64,000 nt of DNA from contig CM049315.1 of assembly GCA_026874595.1 (NCBI GenBank), positions 71,123,916 through 71,187,915 of the forward strand. The letters are read 5' to 3'. Of the stretch, positions 1 to 12,185 are shown one piece after another (positions within the stretch are counted from its first letter, which is position 1; each line of letters starts with the position of its first letter). The position numbers and the translations under genes are program-made. The notes under the pieces are model-generated. The model saw nothing but the letters and a program-made list of their open reading frames with translations. It did not search any database and was not told the DNA's origin. This DNA is from Sipunculus nudus. Taxonomy: Eukaryota; Annelida; Sipuncula; Golfingiida; Sipunculidae.

Positions 1-785
1 GATCGCTGTCTAAAACATAGGAACCAACACCAGTTTTGACAATATTGGTTAACTACTGCCCTGGCAATGAAAATGTTGAGTTTCTATTGGGTCATGGAAG
101 CTGGAAATTGGTGGTGGGTCAGAAACGTATGTTCCACTCCCTCCACAGAATTACATTTTTAATATGTTGTTTAGATGCATAGACAAAGGCAATTAAAAGT
201 GGTTTCGTTTGTGTTGCAATTAGTGGTACCTGTTTCACTATTTTGACCAGCCTACAAGCCGTGAGGTTTGCGAGGCTTGTGTCACATGGTTTAGGCGAGC
301 CTGCCATGATTGACACAAGCCAAGCAAATCACACGGCTTGCTTTACATTTCTTTTGACTATAACTGATTTGTCCATTCTTATCTTCGCAGATTCTCAGAT
401 TTTAGATGGTCTTGATAAAGACAAGGGGACGTAATGTTCCACCTATACCATGGGCATGGCAAATGCTGTGACTTTAAAAATGACCAAATCAGCCGTGTAG
501 GTCGCATTTTGTACGACGGGTCTTAAAGTTAACATTTTTAGGGGAATAATATCACGACTCATGGACACATTATACAATGGCGGCAAAAATAACGACAGGG
601 ACACCGTTATATTTATATTCAAAATTGCCTCAACTTAGGGTCGGCGGGTCTGAGAAATGAACAATTAAATAAGGCTGGCCTAAAGAATTATTATGTAAAT
701 TATTATCAAATATTTTAGACACTCAGTTGTTTCATTACATTTCAGAAGTACGAAATTGTCCAACCATCCTAATATGACTATTCCA
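1..785. other. AT-rich spacer, no feature recognised
   Basis: I see only short open frames with no recognisable domain and no clear repeat. A 63-codon frame at 243-434 and its antisense shadow have no family resemblance I can support. Confidence 0.5.
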
Positions 786-1480
786 CTGATCCTGGTTGAG
801 ACATCAGGATATATATAATTCCACATTTTATCACAACAGACACACGAACAGACAGACTGATGGATTAATCCACATACCAGGTCGTCCCTACAACTCAGAT
901 AAAAAAATATTGGAGATTAGAACCCTAATGAACTATAGGCTACATTTAATAATATTCGTACGTACAAATATCCGATAAAATTCAATGAAAGCAAAATATA
1001 TGTTGTTAATAAAAACACTACGGAAAATGTACTTCTACTAATTATGTTGTTTTCTGTTTAACGAGCACGTCATATACAAGATTTTTACAGGAGTCGTATA
1101 TGAATACTGAAATCGTCATTTCGTAAGATTTCAACATTACATCCGTCAAATATTTTCAAGCTTTGTTTGATATAAGCCCCTTTGAGGCTCGTTTTTTAGT
1201 GACTCTTGTCATTTGAAATTTTCTCGAATGAAATAATTGTGAAACGTTTTAAATAAATTAGGGCCTTATAAATTGTACTCGGCACTCAACGGAAACGGAC
1301 CGACTGAACATTTTCTAGGTGCATGGGAGTTGTCAGTATCACGTGAACCATTGATCATCCAGGGCATTGAAATGTACCTATCCCAGCTAGTACGTTTCAG
1401 TGTTACAGCTGGTCTCGTTTTTAGTGTCAGTGGCCTTTTAATAACTTGTTTTCCATATATAATTGAGGTTCCAACCCAAT
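786..1480 (-). repeat. Dispersed repeat A, long copy
   Basis: This stretch is the reverse complement of 11205-11850 over about 650 bases. Shared landmarks include the block around 'atccatcagtctgt', the block 'caaatgacaagagtcacta' and the block around the CACGTG E-box near 1340. It ends in a hairpin-like core near 1365-1410, where an ATTGAAATGTAC arm faces a GTACGTTTCAGTG arm. The core and nearby arms recur at 17040, 24685, 28520, 40965, 43740 and 59968. No coding capacity is seen, so it is probably a non-autonomous element. The superfamily is unknown. Confidence 0.75.
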
Positions 1481-1819
1481 GGCATCTGCTAATTAATCAG
1501 TAAATTAACCTTTCCCTAATAGTCCATGAACCAGACCCTGAAAATTTGTTTACCGGTATCATCTGAGGGGAATAATTCTGATAGTGATTATCGGCAAGGT
1601 ATACAACCCTGGAATTAGAAAATGTGTGATTGCATTGTATCGGTGGTAGCTTTCTGTGTGTATCAGCCCGTTTTTATGCCTACCCTTAAACCTATTCATT
1701 GCACCACTTGAGTGAAACATGTAGGGCTAGGGGTTGAACATTTTGCATATAATATTTGTGATTCTGAGGGGAAAACTATAAAAGACATTTTAATATATTT
1801 AATTTGTTTTTTAAAGATA

Positions 1820-2235
1820 ATAAACATGATGACCTTGGCACTTTTTTTTCAAGGTCAGGAAAGGTCAACATGTGCAAATATTATAAAATAATAAAATATC
1901 TCGTTGCGAAAAGAATTTTTATTTGCAAAATGTTTTCATCTTTGCGCAGAATGAAAGAATGGGTTCTGCGAATAAAATCGGTGTGTCATACGCTCATGTA
2001 CAGCACATTTTATGTTACTCTTAAGGCGTATAGTAAAAACACAATTATCTTTCTTGTGCAGTGGCTATCTGTAGGGCAAAACGGAGTGTGATCACTTTTG
2101 TTTGCAACGTTTCTAATACTTAAATTAAACATACATATAAATTACCTTTGGAAAACATATTTGATTTCTGTCTTATTATATTAATATGATGACCTTGGCA
2201 AATTTGTCAAGGTCAGAAGGGGTCAATAAGTGTGA
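1820..2235 (+). repeat. Pair of short direct repeats with a GACCTTGGCA core
   Basis: The motif 'gatgaccttggca', a T-rich gap, 'caaggtcag' and 'ggtcaa' occurs at about 1828-1868 and again at 2187-2227. Inside each copy the GACCTTG and CAAGGTC arms can pair as a hairpin. This is a two-copy direct repeat of unknown origin. Confidence 0.5.
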
Positions 2236-2730
2236 TTATTTAGTCCAGCTGCCGAGCCCAATAACCTTGCACTAATGCAGAAAGGTTTTTTTATTGCTGA
2301 TTTGTATTCTCGAAAGTCTCATAATCTGAATCCACCGGGTGCCAGCTTGTAACCTTATGTTTTTTTTATAAATGCATAAATTATAAATGGCATCTGTAGC
2401 TCATTTTAAATTAAATTACATTTATGTGGTTACGATATAGTTTTAGAAAACTTGTCTTCTTGACATAAAATGTGGACAGAAACTTTCACAATAATAGTTG
2501 CATGCAACTATGCAACAATAATACAATAATAATCTAAAATGACAACCGAAAAGGCTGTCATTCCCCGAAATAAGGTGCAATTTGAAACATGTAATTTGGA
2601 AATACGCCGAATGTAAAACCATGGAGTGATAGTTTGTGATTGGTTGTTGGGCTCTTGTCGGTTGCCCTTTAGCATATGTATCAAAGTAATATATATCCAT
2701 GAACATTTAATATGACCTCTGTATATTGCA

Positions 2731-2731
2731 T

Positions 2732-2779
<48 letters not shown>
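2731..2779 (+). repeat. (AAT)n microsatellite
   Basis: An uninterrupted trinucleotide run of about 16 units. Confidence 0.95.
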
Positions 2780-2780
<1 letters not shown>

Positions 2781-5206
2781 TTCGGTTTATTTATAGCACC
2801 AAAATCTCTGGGTAGGTAGTAATAGCATATACCATATATTTTCGTGTATGTTTGTTTTAAAATTGCACATAAATAAGTTAAAACATCTTGAAATCAAGAA
2901 TATCTCTTGAAATCAACAAAATCTTAATATGGTTCACATAAGGGAGCAGCTAGAATACTATGGCTGAGTTATCCATTCTCATTATTTAAATTATCGTTTA
3001 TTTTGGAACTGGAAAATCTCACTCAGACAGAAGTGAAACAAGATCTTTTGGGCCAATATGGTGGTATTTTTTCACACGTAGACCCAAAGTCGTTTGGTTT
3101 GGGATTTTAATGATCAGAAATTGCATTGTGTGTGCAATACTCTGTGCTGCTTTTGTGTGACTATACCCTCGGACACAGGTGTTGAGACAATTTTCAACAA
3201 GATATGACGTATTCACAACAGCCTTTGAGTAAAAAAAATTCAAGTCATTGTAATCAAATTTTTTGGACAAACGAACGGCGGACAAGGAGTGATCCTCGGA
3301 TGACTTTCATTCAGCTAAGCTGAAATATACATGCTACGGATCAGGAAATTAGGTCTCGAATAGGTTGTCTATATGGACAATAAAAAATCTTATTATACAT
3401 ACATAGCTGAGATCAGTTGACAAATCGGTGAAAAGCATATATTCAGAAGAGTGGACGTAAGTAACAAAATGCCAAAATTTCTTTTAAAATTATTTTATGC
3501 TGGCTATATTATTGTACGTTGTTCCGTCATCGCTTGCCCAGCCAAAAATACAAAACAAATAGTTACGAAAATGATTCCCTTGTAAAAACATGTTTGCTGG
3601 GCACAAGGGCATCATTACCGATAGGTTATTTGTCAAACTTCTTTCCTCCTAACGTGTCAAAAAATCATTTGATGTATTCAAGATGTTTTAAGAAAACATT
3701 TAATATATTCAAGGAGTTGTGAAGAAATGTTAACATTATGTGCGTAAGGCGTTATAAAAGAAATCATTTATTTGTGATTATTTTAAGAGAGATTGTACTT
3801 AGTGTAAAAATGACCTTCAAGCGGGACCAGCCTGTTGAAGTTATCGAAGGGGCTTATAAATGCGACAAGTATGCTTACCAGCCAGCAAAGTTTGTTTTAA
3901 TGTATAGCGGGAAAACAGTGACAAAAGTAAACTCGTCCAGGAACAGTACTTTCTGTGCTGGTACAGACAGGTTAGACAATTGGTCAAGTGTGTAGCTATG
4001 AGACCTTTTCCATAACCAATGACAATTCCTTTGGAGTAATTCTTTATTGTCAAATCCACACTTCTCAAATTATTTGACTCAAACGGCTTAAAACCTCATA
4101 GAACTCAATTCAGACTACTCAAATTACTCTCAGAGGACTCTCAAACAATTGACTGCAAACAAAATAGAACAGTCTCATGAATATAGAACCAAAATACAAA
4201 ATACTGTAAAATACACAATTTATGATGAATTCAGTTGCATGTAATTACATAAATGTAATCTTCCATTTCATTTTTACATAATAATGTAAGGAGCATTGGA
4301 CATATCAAGTCCAAAGTTCTTTGTAGGAATCGATCTTTTTTTCGAGCGAGCCTACAGTCATCGATCCCCTCCTATACCAGTGGACGCGTTCTTTTTCCAT
4401 TATACCCACCTATTCTTCCTCCTCCATGCTCATGTCAGCTGTAAACTCAGCCTTCTTAGAAGCCTTTTTATTGCCTTAATCCAAAATTAATTAAAATTAA
4501 GCTTAAAGTATTAAGTACTTAATAATGCCGTGAAAGAGATATTTCTGTGGCAGTAATGTTGTGCCTGTTTTTATTCCTAAATTGAAATTTACTTTAAAAC
4601 AGCTCATTATTTCGTACCAATAGTGGAATAATGAATACTGGTGACAACAATAAAATAAAAAATGTTGGTTCTTTTTCGTGTTTAGTTCGCTCACTGCAGT
4701 ATGGTTTCGGTATCCCAATGAACAGGATGGTAGGGGCTGTAATGACTATACTGGTTCTCTTAGACAAACGCTAGTGACAGCTCATGACATAGCTCTGAAA
4801 GAATCATGAAAACCAGGAGAGAAACAGAGTATTTTGACAAGAAAGTGCGAGAGTCAGTACTAAAATAAGGGGGCAGAGTTTTTGTAAAGAATTTAGGTGT
4901 AAAAGGAAAACATAAACTGGCAGATCGCTAGAATAACACAGTGTATACCATTATGGATCAACCTAATACAGGTGTCCCAGTCTATATTGTTAAACCAGAA
5001 AACAAGAAGGGTATAATAGCAAGATATTGCATAGAAACATGCTCCTCTCGTTTATTTCACTGCCGATTTTGGAACCATCCTCACATGTCCGGCAGTCATG
5101 TCTTTTAACCTTTGTAAAACGTTTGTTTAATGGGCCGAAGAACTATATCTGGAATAATTCTGATTTGGTTCGGCTGATTACCATCGCACGGCAAAACCGC
5201 ATTTAT
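2780..5206. other. AT-rich spacer, no feature recognised
   Basis: Only short uninformative open frames were seen. The 85-codon frame at 3738-3995 overlaps an antisense frame of similar length, and neither shows a known motif. Confidence 0.4.
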
Positions 5207-5530
5207 GTCACACAATGGCGGTATCAGCATTTTGGGCATGTTCGTTAATAATCGTAACATCAAAGCTTGGTGCTTACTGTAACGGTTGTGAGCCGAAATG
5301 GGCAGAATTAGCTTGTTAGCTCATTATGTAGATGCCTGTTGCAGTTTGAAAATTATATTTTTTCAAGATATTCGCTGAGAATTTCTTTATTAGCCGTTTA
5401 AATCGGCTCTAAATTCCGCCGTATTCCGTGTATTTAATATAATTCCGTTTTTGAACCCTTATTCCTTTTTCGAACCCTAATTACGTTTTCAGGCATTTTT
5501 TCCCATGAAAACGGAAAAACGGGGCTCTAA
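5207..5530 (+). repeat. Dispersed repeat D, copy 1
   Basis: It matches 54990-55312 in the same orientation over about 320 bases. Shared blocks include 'cttggtgcttactgtaa', 'ggttgtgagccga', 'gtttaaatcggct' and 'gtatttaatataattcc', ending at an 'acggggc' block. No open frame runs through either copy. It is a non-coding element of unknown class. Confidence 0.75.
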
Positions 5531-6340
5531 GTATGAGATAGATAATGCCTCTGTGCCAGGAAGGTCCAGTAGAGTAAGATTAAATTCTCATTGGATGAGA
5601 GGGGGTGATTGGGTTGTCCAGTAACTCATTTACAATGATCAAGAAGTATTTGTACAATGTCATATTTGATTTGAATGTTCCATGCCGAAGGATACACATT
5701 AAGTGTAAATCTTTGTATTTAGAATGCACTGCACAAATTGGATTATTTAGTGAACAACTGAATTATTACCATATATGTGTACATGCACGTCATGTGGATT
5801 TGAATTGAGAACTGAGAGATCTGCATTAAATGAGAAAGCAACATGATCTGAACATCTAATGTTCTTACCTCTACTGAATGTGTAGAACTCATGAATATCT
5901 GATGTTCTTACCACTACTGTATACATACATCTGTTCGAATAGAATACACTGCTTTAAATGTTCCTATTATCTCTGTTGTGGAAATGAGTGGTGAGGACAC
6001 TGCTTTAACATGTATTCGTCTGTGTTAAATGTCATGGAGGACATTTGAGTGGGCAGGGGGACAGTGTCACAGGGTTGGTTTTTGTATTAATTATTTTTTA
6101 TGTGCTTCAACCTTTTTCATGTATTATATATTATATGGTGCACTTGTTTGTAGTGCACAGATAATACTAGAAAGCAAATAATCCATTCTAATTCATGTTG
6201 TTTTTTCGAAAGTCTGGAGTGTATCACGTCAGTTCAATTGGTCTGGTGACGTAGGTTGCTGTTTCGAATGCCTTGTAAAGATCTAAAGTTTCCCAACAGA
6301 GACCTGTGAAGTATACCGCTTTTATATATCTCATATCATG
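5531..6340. other. AT-rich spacer, no feature recognised
   Basis: A block 'ctgatgttcttacc' recurs loosely near 5850 and 5900, which suggests old local duplication. Nothing else was recognised. Confidence 0.4.
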
Positions 6341-6438
6341 TTTCATTTTTATCTCGCCTGACTGAGTCATTTGAGCTTGTAGCGATCACCCTTTGTCCTT
6401 CCGTAACCGTTTGATCTTGAAACTTCTAACTTAACATC

Positions 6439-6497
6439 CAGGGAGGTACCTCCCTGACATATCTCCCTGGAAACCAAAAATTAGGTCACTGTGACCT
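6439..6497. other. Perfect palindrome followed by a nuclear-receptor-like inverted repeat
   Basis: Positions 6439-6456 form a perfect 18-bp palindrome, CAGGGAGG TACCTCCCTG. Positions 6483-6497 read AGGTCA CTG TGACCT, a perfect IR3 match to the estrogen-response-element consensus. Surrounding sequence looks repeat-derived, so regulatory function is only a possibility. Confidence 0.5.
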
Positions 6498-6957
6498 ATT
6501 TCTTGCGATTTATGGGAGACAACATTACTTTTAAGTGAGTCAAATGTGGAAAAACGAGATTTCACAGAAATGCTGATAACTCAGCGACTTTTTAAGCCAG
6601 ACAGGCACTATTTATTGTTTATGCCTTCAAGTTGCAGATATGATATGTCAATCACATTGCAGAAGTGAGCAAAATATATCTGATACCACTGAAATACATG
6701 TTTTAGTAGAGGGGAAATGCATCAAAGCCATGTCCCTGACGATTGCAACATTGTAGCTGGATAGCAGCAGCTTGATGATACATGCACATGGCTGGACTCT
6801 AATGAACCAAATGATAGGCTGTTTCTCAATTCCATGAGCTCCATGTCATAATCGTCAGTGACAAATTCAAGAAGATAAATAGGAAGAGGAAAATTATTGC
6901 GCCGGATGTGTCTGAGGGAAAACCCTTAATAACATCAAGTCTGCGCATGCGCGACTT

Positions 6958-7284
6958 CTAGGACACGTCTTCACGAGCTCCAGCTTCATTAGAGAAAAAA
7001 GCAAGTGCCACCTCATATCTTTTAGAGGTACACAAAAATTGGGTAAAACAAGGAAAAATACGACAAGCCAAAAAGGTTTGGAAGAGTTCCTGCCGGGAAA
7101 AAAAGGAAACTAAAACACAGACAGAACAAGCAGACCCACGGTCAACAAGTACAACAGATTTGGCGGCCAACGGTGCAGAGCACATGGATACCCATACACA
7201 AGACGTGACGAGACGGTCGTCTTTGGAAATTCATTTTAAAGGACTTCTTCGAGGTGTCTTCGAGGCTCTCTGCAGAGTGTAGTG
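6958..7284 (+). other. Possible exon or orphan open frame (109 codons, no ATG)
   Basis: The plus frame is open from just after a TAG at about 6958 to a TAG near 7284 and encodes a charged, mostly hydrophilic peptide rich in Lys, Thr and Ser. It lacks an ATG near its start, so it would need to be a terminal exon. I do not recognise the protein. Codon use and local base composition are less AT-rich than the surroundings. No convincing splice acceptor was verified upstream. An antisense frame covers the same region, so coding status is uncertain. Confidence 0.3.
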
Positions 7285-7289
7285 GAGAT

Positions 7290-9069
7290 CAGGTATAATT
7301 AAAACTGGTTAAGTGTGATGGAAATTATGATAACCTTTTTTTTTGGGGGGGGGGGAGTGAAAATATGAATGAATTCAAAATTTAACAATTTGTTAAAAAG
7401 CAGACCCCTGAATTATAATTTTATTTGTAGCATGCGGGGCGGATGGTTATACAAAAGATTCCCATGAGAGACCAAACTTAATGAGAAGTTATATGTGGCC
7501 AAAGTGATGGCTCACTTTCTTGGATATAAGAGTACAAGTATGGCCAGGTCACGATTCACCTCCACCTGTGTATTGCTTGCAAAGGAATGTTGACAAAACA
7601 ACATGGTTGAGTATGAGCCGCAAAGGGTATAGGATCTCTAATTGCATATTTCAAATTATGCTGATCTGTTTCTACCAGGGCAGTGATAAAAGGCTTATTA
7701 ACCGCCAATTTCAATCCTATGGACAAAGTTTACGGGTAAGGTCCACCGTCGCAGATTGTGACAATCTTGTAACAGCTGCAGAAAAAATAATATATTAAAA
7801 CTCTACTAATACTGACCGAGTATGAAGTCAAAACTTTGAAGAAATAAATCTATTTATTACAGAAAATATTAATATATATTGTTATGACTTATTAAATTGA
7901 TAAGTCAAAGTGGTTTGAGGCCTAATCCTGTCGTGCATTAACAACAAACTAAAAACAAACCAGTCTTTTTAGCAACCACGCACTGCTATATAAAGCTGGT
8001 AATCTGTAAGTATTCTTTTTAGCTACGACACGCTACCTTGTAAAACTATAAACAACCCGTAGCATATACACTCGGAAATTGTAATTTACAGTAAAATGTA
8101 ATGGCAATCCTTCTGCCAGTACATTTTTTTCGTAATTTTTTAAGATGTTTTGAACATACTCTTCGCTGTTCATGTAACATTACGAAAATAATATGCCACC
8201 ATGTTTTACTTCACGTCAGTATGGTTGTGGCAACTTAGTGCATAAAACTTTTTTCAATTGAATGATAAGAACTTCTGGCTTTCTTTCTTTCTCAAGTATT
8301 TTCTTCTTCTCGTAAGGTTTATAGCTACAGTGTATTTAGGAGTATATTAAGTGATCATTATAAACTCTTAGTATGGGGGGGGGGGGTTGTTATGTTTTGT
8401 ACAAATCTATAATTTCACCACGGGTTAGGATAAAGGCGGACGAAAGAGAATGGTACAGGTTTGATATTGGGATGAGAAGAGAATTGGATCATTGGGACGA
8501 CGATTCTGAAGACGGAAGAAGGGTGGCAATGAGGATGCTATTCTATAAACATTCATGATTAGTGCTACTTTCTTTGATCAATGTATCCACGTTACAGATT
8601 TTGTGGCCCTAGCTATGTAGCATGTCAAAATATAGGGGTCATAAGACAAGACCTAGTAAATAACGTGGTCAACCAAAGTCTGGCCATACTTTGGCACCTC
8701 CGTAGCCCGAGCTCTTAAGAGAACTCACATGATGAAACATTCCATTCATGACATAGCACATGCCAATTTTGTTTCAGTGGATTCATATATTATAATTTAA
8801 AATGGGACCTCCTGTGTAATAAAAAGAACAAGTTAGCAGCTTTAATTGATTAAGTATTTTCATTAAATAGTTGAATAGTGTTGAAATATATTACGGTCCT
8901 CACATAAAGTATTACATGAATTTTACAAGATAACTGAGTTAGCAATTTTCTTCATTTGAAATCACATAAAATGTGTTAAATTTCCATAAATGATGTGCTT
9001 TTCCTGAAGTGATATTAATAATTTTGTTATACATATCATGACATTTGTTATTTAAATTGTGAAGTAATT
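7290..9069. other. AT-rich spacer with two poly(G) tracts
   Basis: It contains 11 consecutive G at 7345-7355 and 12 G at 8375-8386. A short hairpin (TGACTTAT facing ATAAGTCA) lies near 7890-7912. No gene was recognised. Confidence 0.5.
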
Positions 9070-9327
9070 TTGCACACTGATCACAAACCACCAGATATAA
9101 GCCAATCACAGCATAATTTCAAGAAAAAAGTGATTAGTTGGACCAAAGGTCAAAGCAGCAACCCACTGTGGCAGCAACTACGGAAGGACCGCCTTACCAG
9201 CTCCCTGTCTGAAGACATCATGAGATATTCAGACACAGGTGCAGAAATTGGTGGTGTTGGCATGGAGGTCGAAATAGACGAAATAAACCATTCGTTCTCC
9301 CAAACTTTCGCATTAGGCCCGTAGGCC
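9070..9327 (+). pseudogene. Possible YqaJ-type exonuclease-domain fragment
   Basis: The 84-codon open frame contains a segment like the start of YqaJ-type recombinase/nuclease domains: a 'Q-S/K-x-N/S-P-L-W-x-x-L-R-x-x-R-L-T-S-S' pattern at residues 28-46. In known proteins this pattern is followed by the catalytic core. Here the frame stops about 40 residues later and no core follows, so at best it is a truncated relic or one exon. The match rests on one motif. A MITE starts 35 bases downstream. Confidence 0.35.
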
Positions 9328-9361
9328 TTGTTTACTGTGTGATTGTATTGATTTGCTGTAA

Positions 9362-9650
9362 GGCCAAAAAAAAATTAAGGTATGGTTCTCAGGCACTTTT
9401 TTTCAGAAATCAGTGCGGGCGGGCGGTATTTTATTTTTGACCTTTTTTTGAGTGTCTCCATAAAAATATCATATGATCAGGGAAAAGTATGAAAATAACA
9501 ATTTTTTTTTTGCAAAACAGGGAAAAGCACTACATAAATTGTAATATTCATCTTCTTGAAAGATAAAAATAAAAATAAAAATTGTTGATGCGGGGGGTAA
9601 AAATTGACGCGGGCGGTGCCTGAGAACCATACCTTTTATTTTTTTTGGCC
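9362..9650. mobile_element. PIF/Harbinger-like MITE, 289 bp
   Basis: The element begins GGCCAAAAA and ends TTTTTGGCC. Its terminal inverted repeats extend about 35 bp and share the inner block GGTATGGTTCTCAGGCAC. It is flanked on both sides by TAA (9359-9361 and 9651-9653), which fits the TWA target-site duplication of PIF/Harbinger. It has no coding capacity, so it is a non-autonomous miniature element. Flanks on both sides also share an 'actgtgt-attgtattgatt' block. Confidence 0.85.
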
Positions 9651-9653
9651 TAA

Positions 9654-10181
9654 TACTGCTGTTTTACTGTGTCATTGTATTGATTATGTGTACTGTAATG
9701 TTAGAGTTATTTTAAGAATAAATTATAGTTATTTGATAACGAAAAACCACTGACATCTTTATTCATTCCCCTAAAAATTTCACGCTGTCTAGTGTTACAG
9801 AATCTGATTTTTTTCTCTTTTACAAAATTTATGTTCATCACGCATATTTGATCTGTTGATATTAGGTTCCGTAACAACAAGTCCTGGAGGAACTGGAGTG
9901 GTTGATTCTTTAGTTTCAATTGAGTGGCAGCTTTACAAAATATATTTTTAAGCAGACCTGAAAACCCTTGAAAAAGACACTATAGGGGAAATCTTATTCA
10001 ATACAAGAATTTCAAACGCACCCACGCACACCGTTCATGTATATCACCAATTTAAAAACCCCTGGAACAGAAAGGACTAATGTATTTCGGTTATTTACCT
10101 GTGAATATTACAACAGTGACCCTATACTTAGAAAGATTATTGTTTAAGTATATTATCATTAACATTATTGTTTTAATTGCA
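9654..10181. other. AT-rich spacer, no feature recognised
   Basis: Nothing beyond short open frames was seen. Confidence 0.4.
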
Positions 10182-10211
10182 GTTTTGAAGGATACCAATT
10201 CCATGATTAAC

Positions 10212-10429
10212 GTAAGTCAAGAGTTGGAATATCACCTAAATGCGGCCACAGCGAATGGACAAATAACAGGAAGCCCTTGATCTTTTTAAAAAAAAGCTGG
10301 AGGTTCAGTTGAAACCGCAAGTAAGTCAAGAGTTGGAATATCACCTAAATGCGGCCACAGCGAATGGACACAATAACAGGAAGCCCTTGATGTGTTTACC
10401 TGGAGGTTCAGTTGGAACCGCAAGTTTAT
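10212..10429 (+). repeat. 109-bp tandem duplication
   Basis: Two near-identical copies start at 10212 and 10321, each beginning GTAAGTCAAGAG. They differ by a few substitutions and short indels. The second copy runs directly into the open frame at 10412. Confidence 0.85.
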
Positions 10430-10783
10430 AACAACGACTGTCCTGAATGTTACCGGGTTTATTCAACCACTGTGCATGGTCATCGGCTTGATCCAAGCAA
10501 GAACCAAGATGGATTCATGATTCAAATTCCTGGTGTTCGCCCCATCCCCCTGGGAAAACATATGGAAACGATTAGGTGTCGAGGGCCCTGGCCTTATCCA
10601 GAACTGCACGAGTTGTTCATAACGTGTCGTCTGTTGGAGAGACGTCATAAAAGCAGGCGATCACTCGGGACCATGCCGGCGCTTGCAAATGATAAAAAAT
10701 CCGATTTTATCGCCACAGGAGCTAATCTGCCAGAAGTTAAATTTATTCCAAGTAAAGTAAGCTTTAATCTGATTTACATTTAA
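10412..10783 (+). CDS. Unrecognised open frame or exon (123 codons)
   Basis: This plus-strand frame is one of the longer ones in the region and less AT-rich than its surroundings. The peptide has a CPEC pair near residue 14, a proline-rich centre and a basic stretch (RRHKSRRS) near residue 76. A good donor, AAAGTAAGC, follows about 115 codons, so it may be an exon with splicing at about 10757 and not a complete gene. The ATG at 10412 lies inside the second copy of the 109-bp duplication. I do not recognise a family. Confidence 0.3.
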   Translation: MEPQVYNNDCPECYRVYSTTVHGHRLDPSKNQDGFMIQIPGVRPIPLGKHMETIRCRGPWPYPELHELFITCRLLERRHKSRRSLGTMPALANDKKSDFIATGANLPEVKFIPSKVSFNLIYI

Positions 10784-11043
10784 TCAACATTAAACTATAA
10801 AAGGAATAAAGTTCTTTTTGATCTCAATAAAATATATCTATCGTTTATCGAGACGTGGTTCTGTATTCATGAGAATGAACGAATCGTTAAATGTTAGGTA
10901 CAAGAAGCCTCTGGTGAGGAACAGATAAATCATGAAGCATATAAGATGGTGCAGGGGTCCATGGTGGTTTCGGCAACCGCTGCTATGGTGTCCTCTTTGG
11001 AACCAATGGAGAGGCTGCCATTCTGGAAATATTCGTAAAACTC

Positions 11044-11056
11044 GGGGGGGGGGGGG
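11044..11056 (+). repeat. Poly(G) tract, 13 G
   Basis: Uninterrupted run of 13 G. Confidence 0.95.
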
Positions 11057-11204
11057 ATGGAGAAGTCCTGCTGAAAGGAAGGCGCATGTTTTTATTGGGT
11101 GACTTATGCTGCCTATGTAATACTGTCTCCCGCTTGAACCCACCCTGAAGTATACATGGAAAACAATTCGTAAAAGCACTTTCAGGTAAACACGATTAGC
11201 TGTG

Positions 11205-11850
11205 ACCTTGGAAACTTACAAGTTGGGGTTGTACGTTTCAATGGCCTGGATGTTCCATGAACGACGTGATACTGATAAACCCACGCTGGAATATTTTAGA
11301 TTGACCTGTTTCACTGAGTGTCAAGTATAATTTCGTTCATTTATTAAAAAACGTTATACGTTATTACCAATATTTCATGAAAGAAAATTGCAAATGACAA
11401 GAGTCACTAAAACCAAGCTTCCTATTATTGCTGGTGCCACAGCCGTAAAAAGCCTAAGAAAGCTTTACGTAATGTTGATGTCTCACTAAATGGTATGATT
11501 CCAGTATTTGTATAGGACTCATGTGAAAAAAAATTACATCTGACGTGCCCATTAAAAATAATCAATATAATTAGTAGAAGTACATTTTCTCTTTTCTTTT
11601 CATTGCATTATATCTGACATTAGTACATACGGAATATTATTAAAGATATGTTTTATTTATAAAGATTCTTCATTATATATCCTTTATTCATAAAGATTCT
11701 TTTTCTCCAAAATTTAATTAGATCTGAGCTTCAATCAACCGTGCTATAGCGACTACCTTGGGATGTTGGTTTATCCATCAGTCTGTACATGTCTGTTATA
11801 ATATGTGGAATCTTATAATTTCCGAAATCTCAACCAGGGCGATTATCTGA
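11205..11850 (+). repeat. Dispersed repeat A, long copy in opposite orientation
   Basis: It is the inverted partner of 786-1480. It carries the core 'gttgtacgtttcaatggcc', the E-box-like arm 'ttccatgaacgacgtgatac', then 'caaatgacaagagtcacta' and 'atccatcagtctgt'. It is 10 kb from its partner. No open frame was seen. Confidence 0.75.
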
Positions 11851-12185
11851 AATAGAATTGAATTGTTATATTAGGCAAACACAATGATACTAATACGGAA
11901 ATAAATAAAAAATGAAGCCATTAGCCATATATTAGCATTTATATCATTTCAGAGGGAAACTTTTTATGTATTTCATAGGCATCTCAGTTCATGAATCCCA
12001 AAACTCAACTGTGGCACTCCAGTTGAGGTGCCAAATCCACCAAAACAATATCTTCTACACGCCCTCCGCCGTAAACCATGGTTTATCTTGCATCAAAGTC
12101 ACAAATGAAGGAAACAGCTAAATGTGGGTTATTGTTAAATAAGAGGATCATTAGAAAATGTGCAGTAGCTTAGTAAAAAAAGCAG

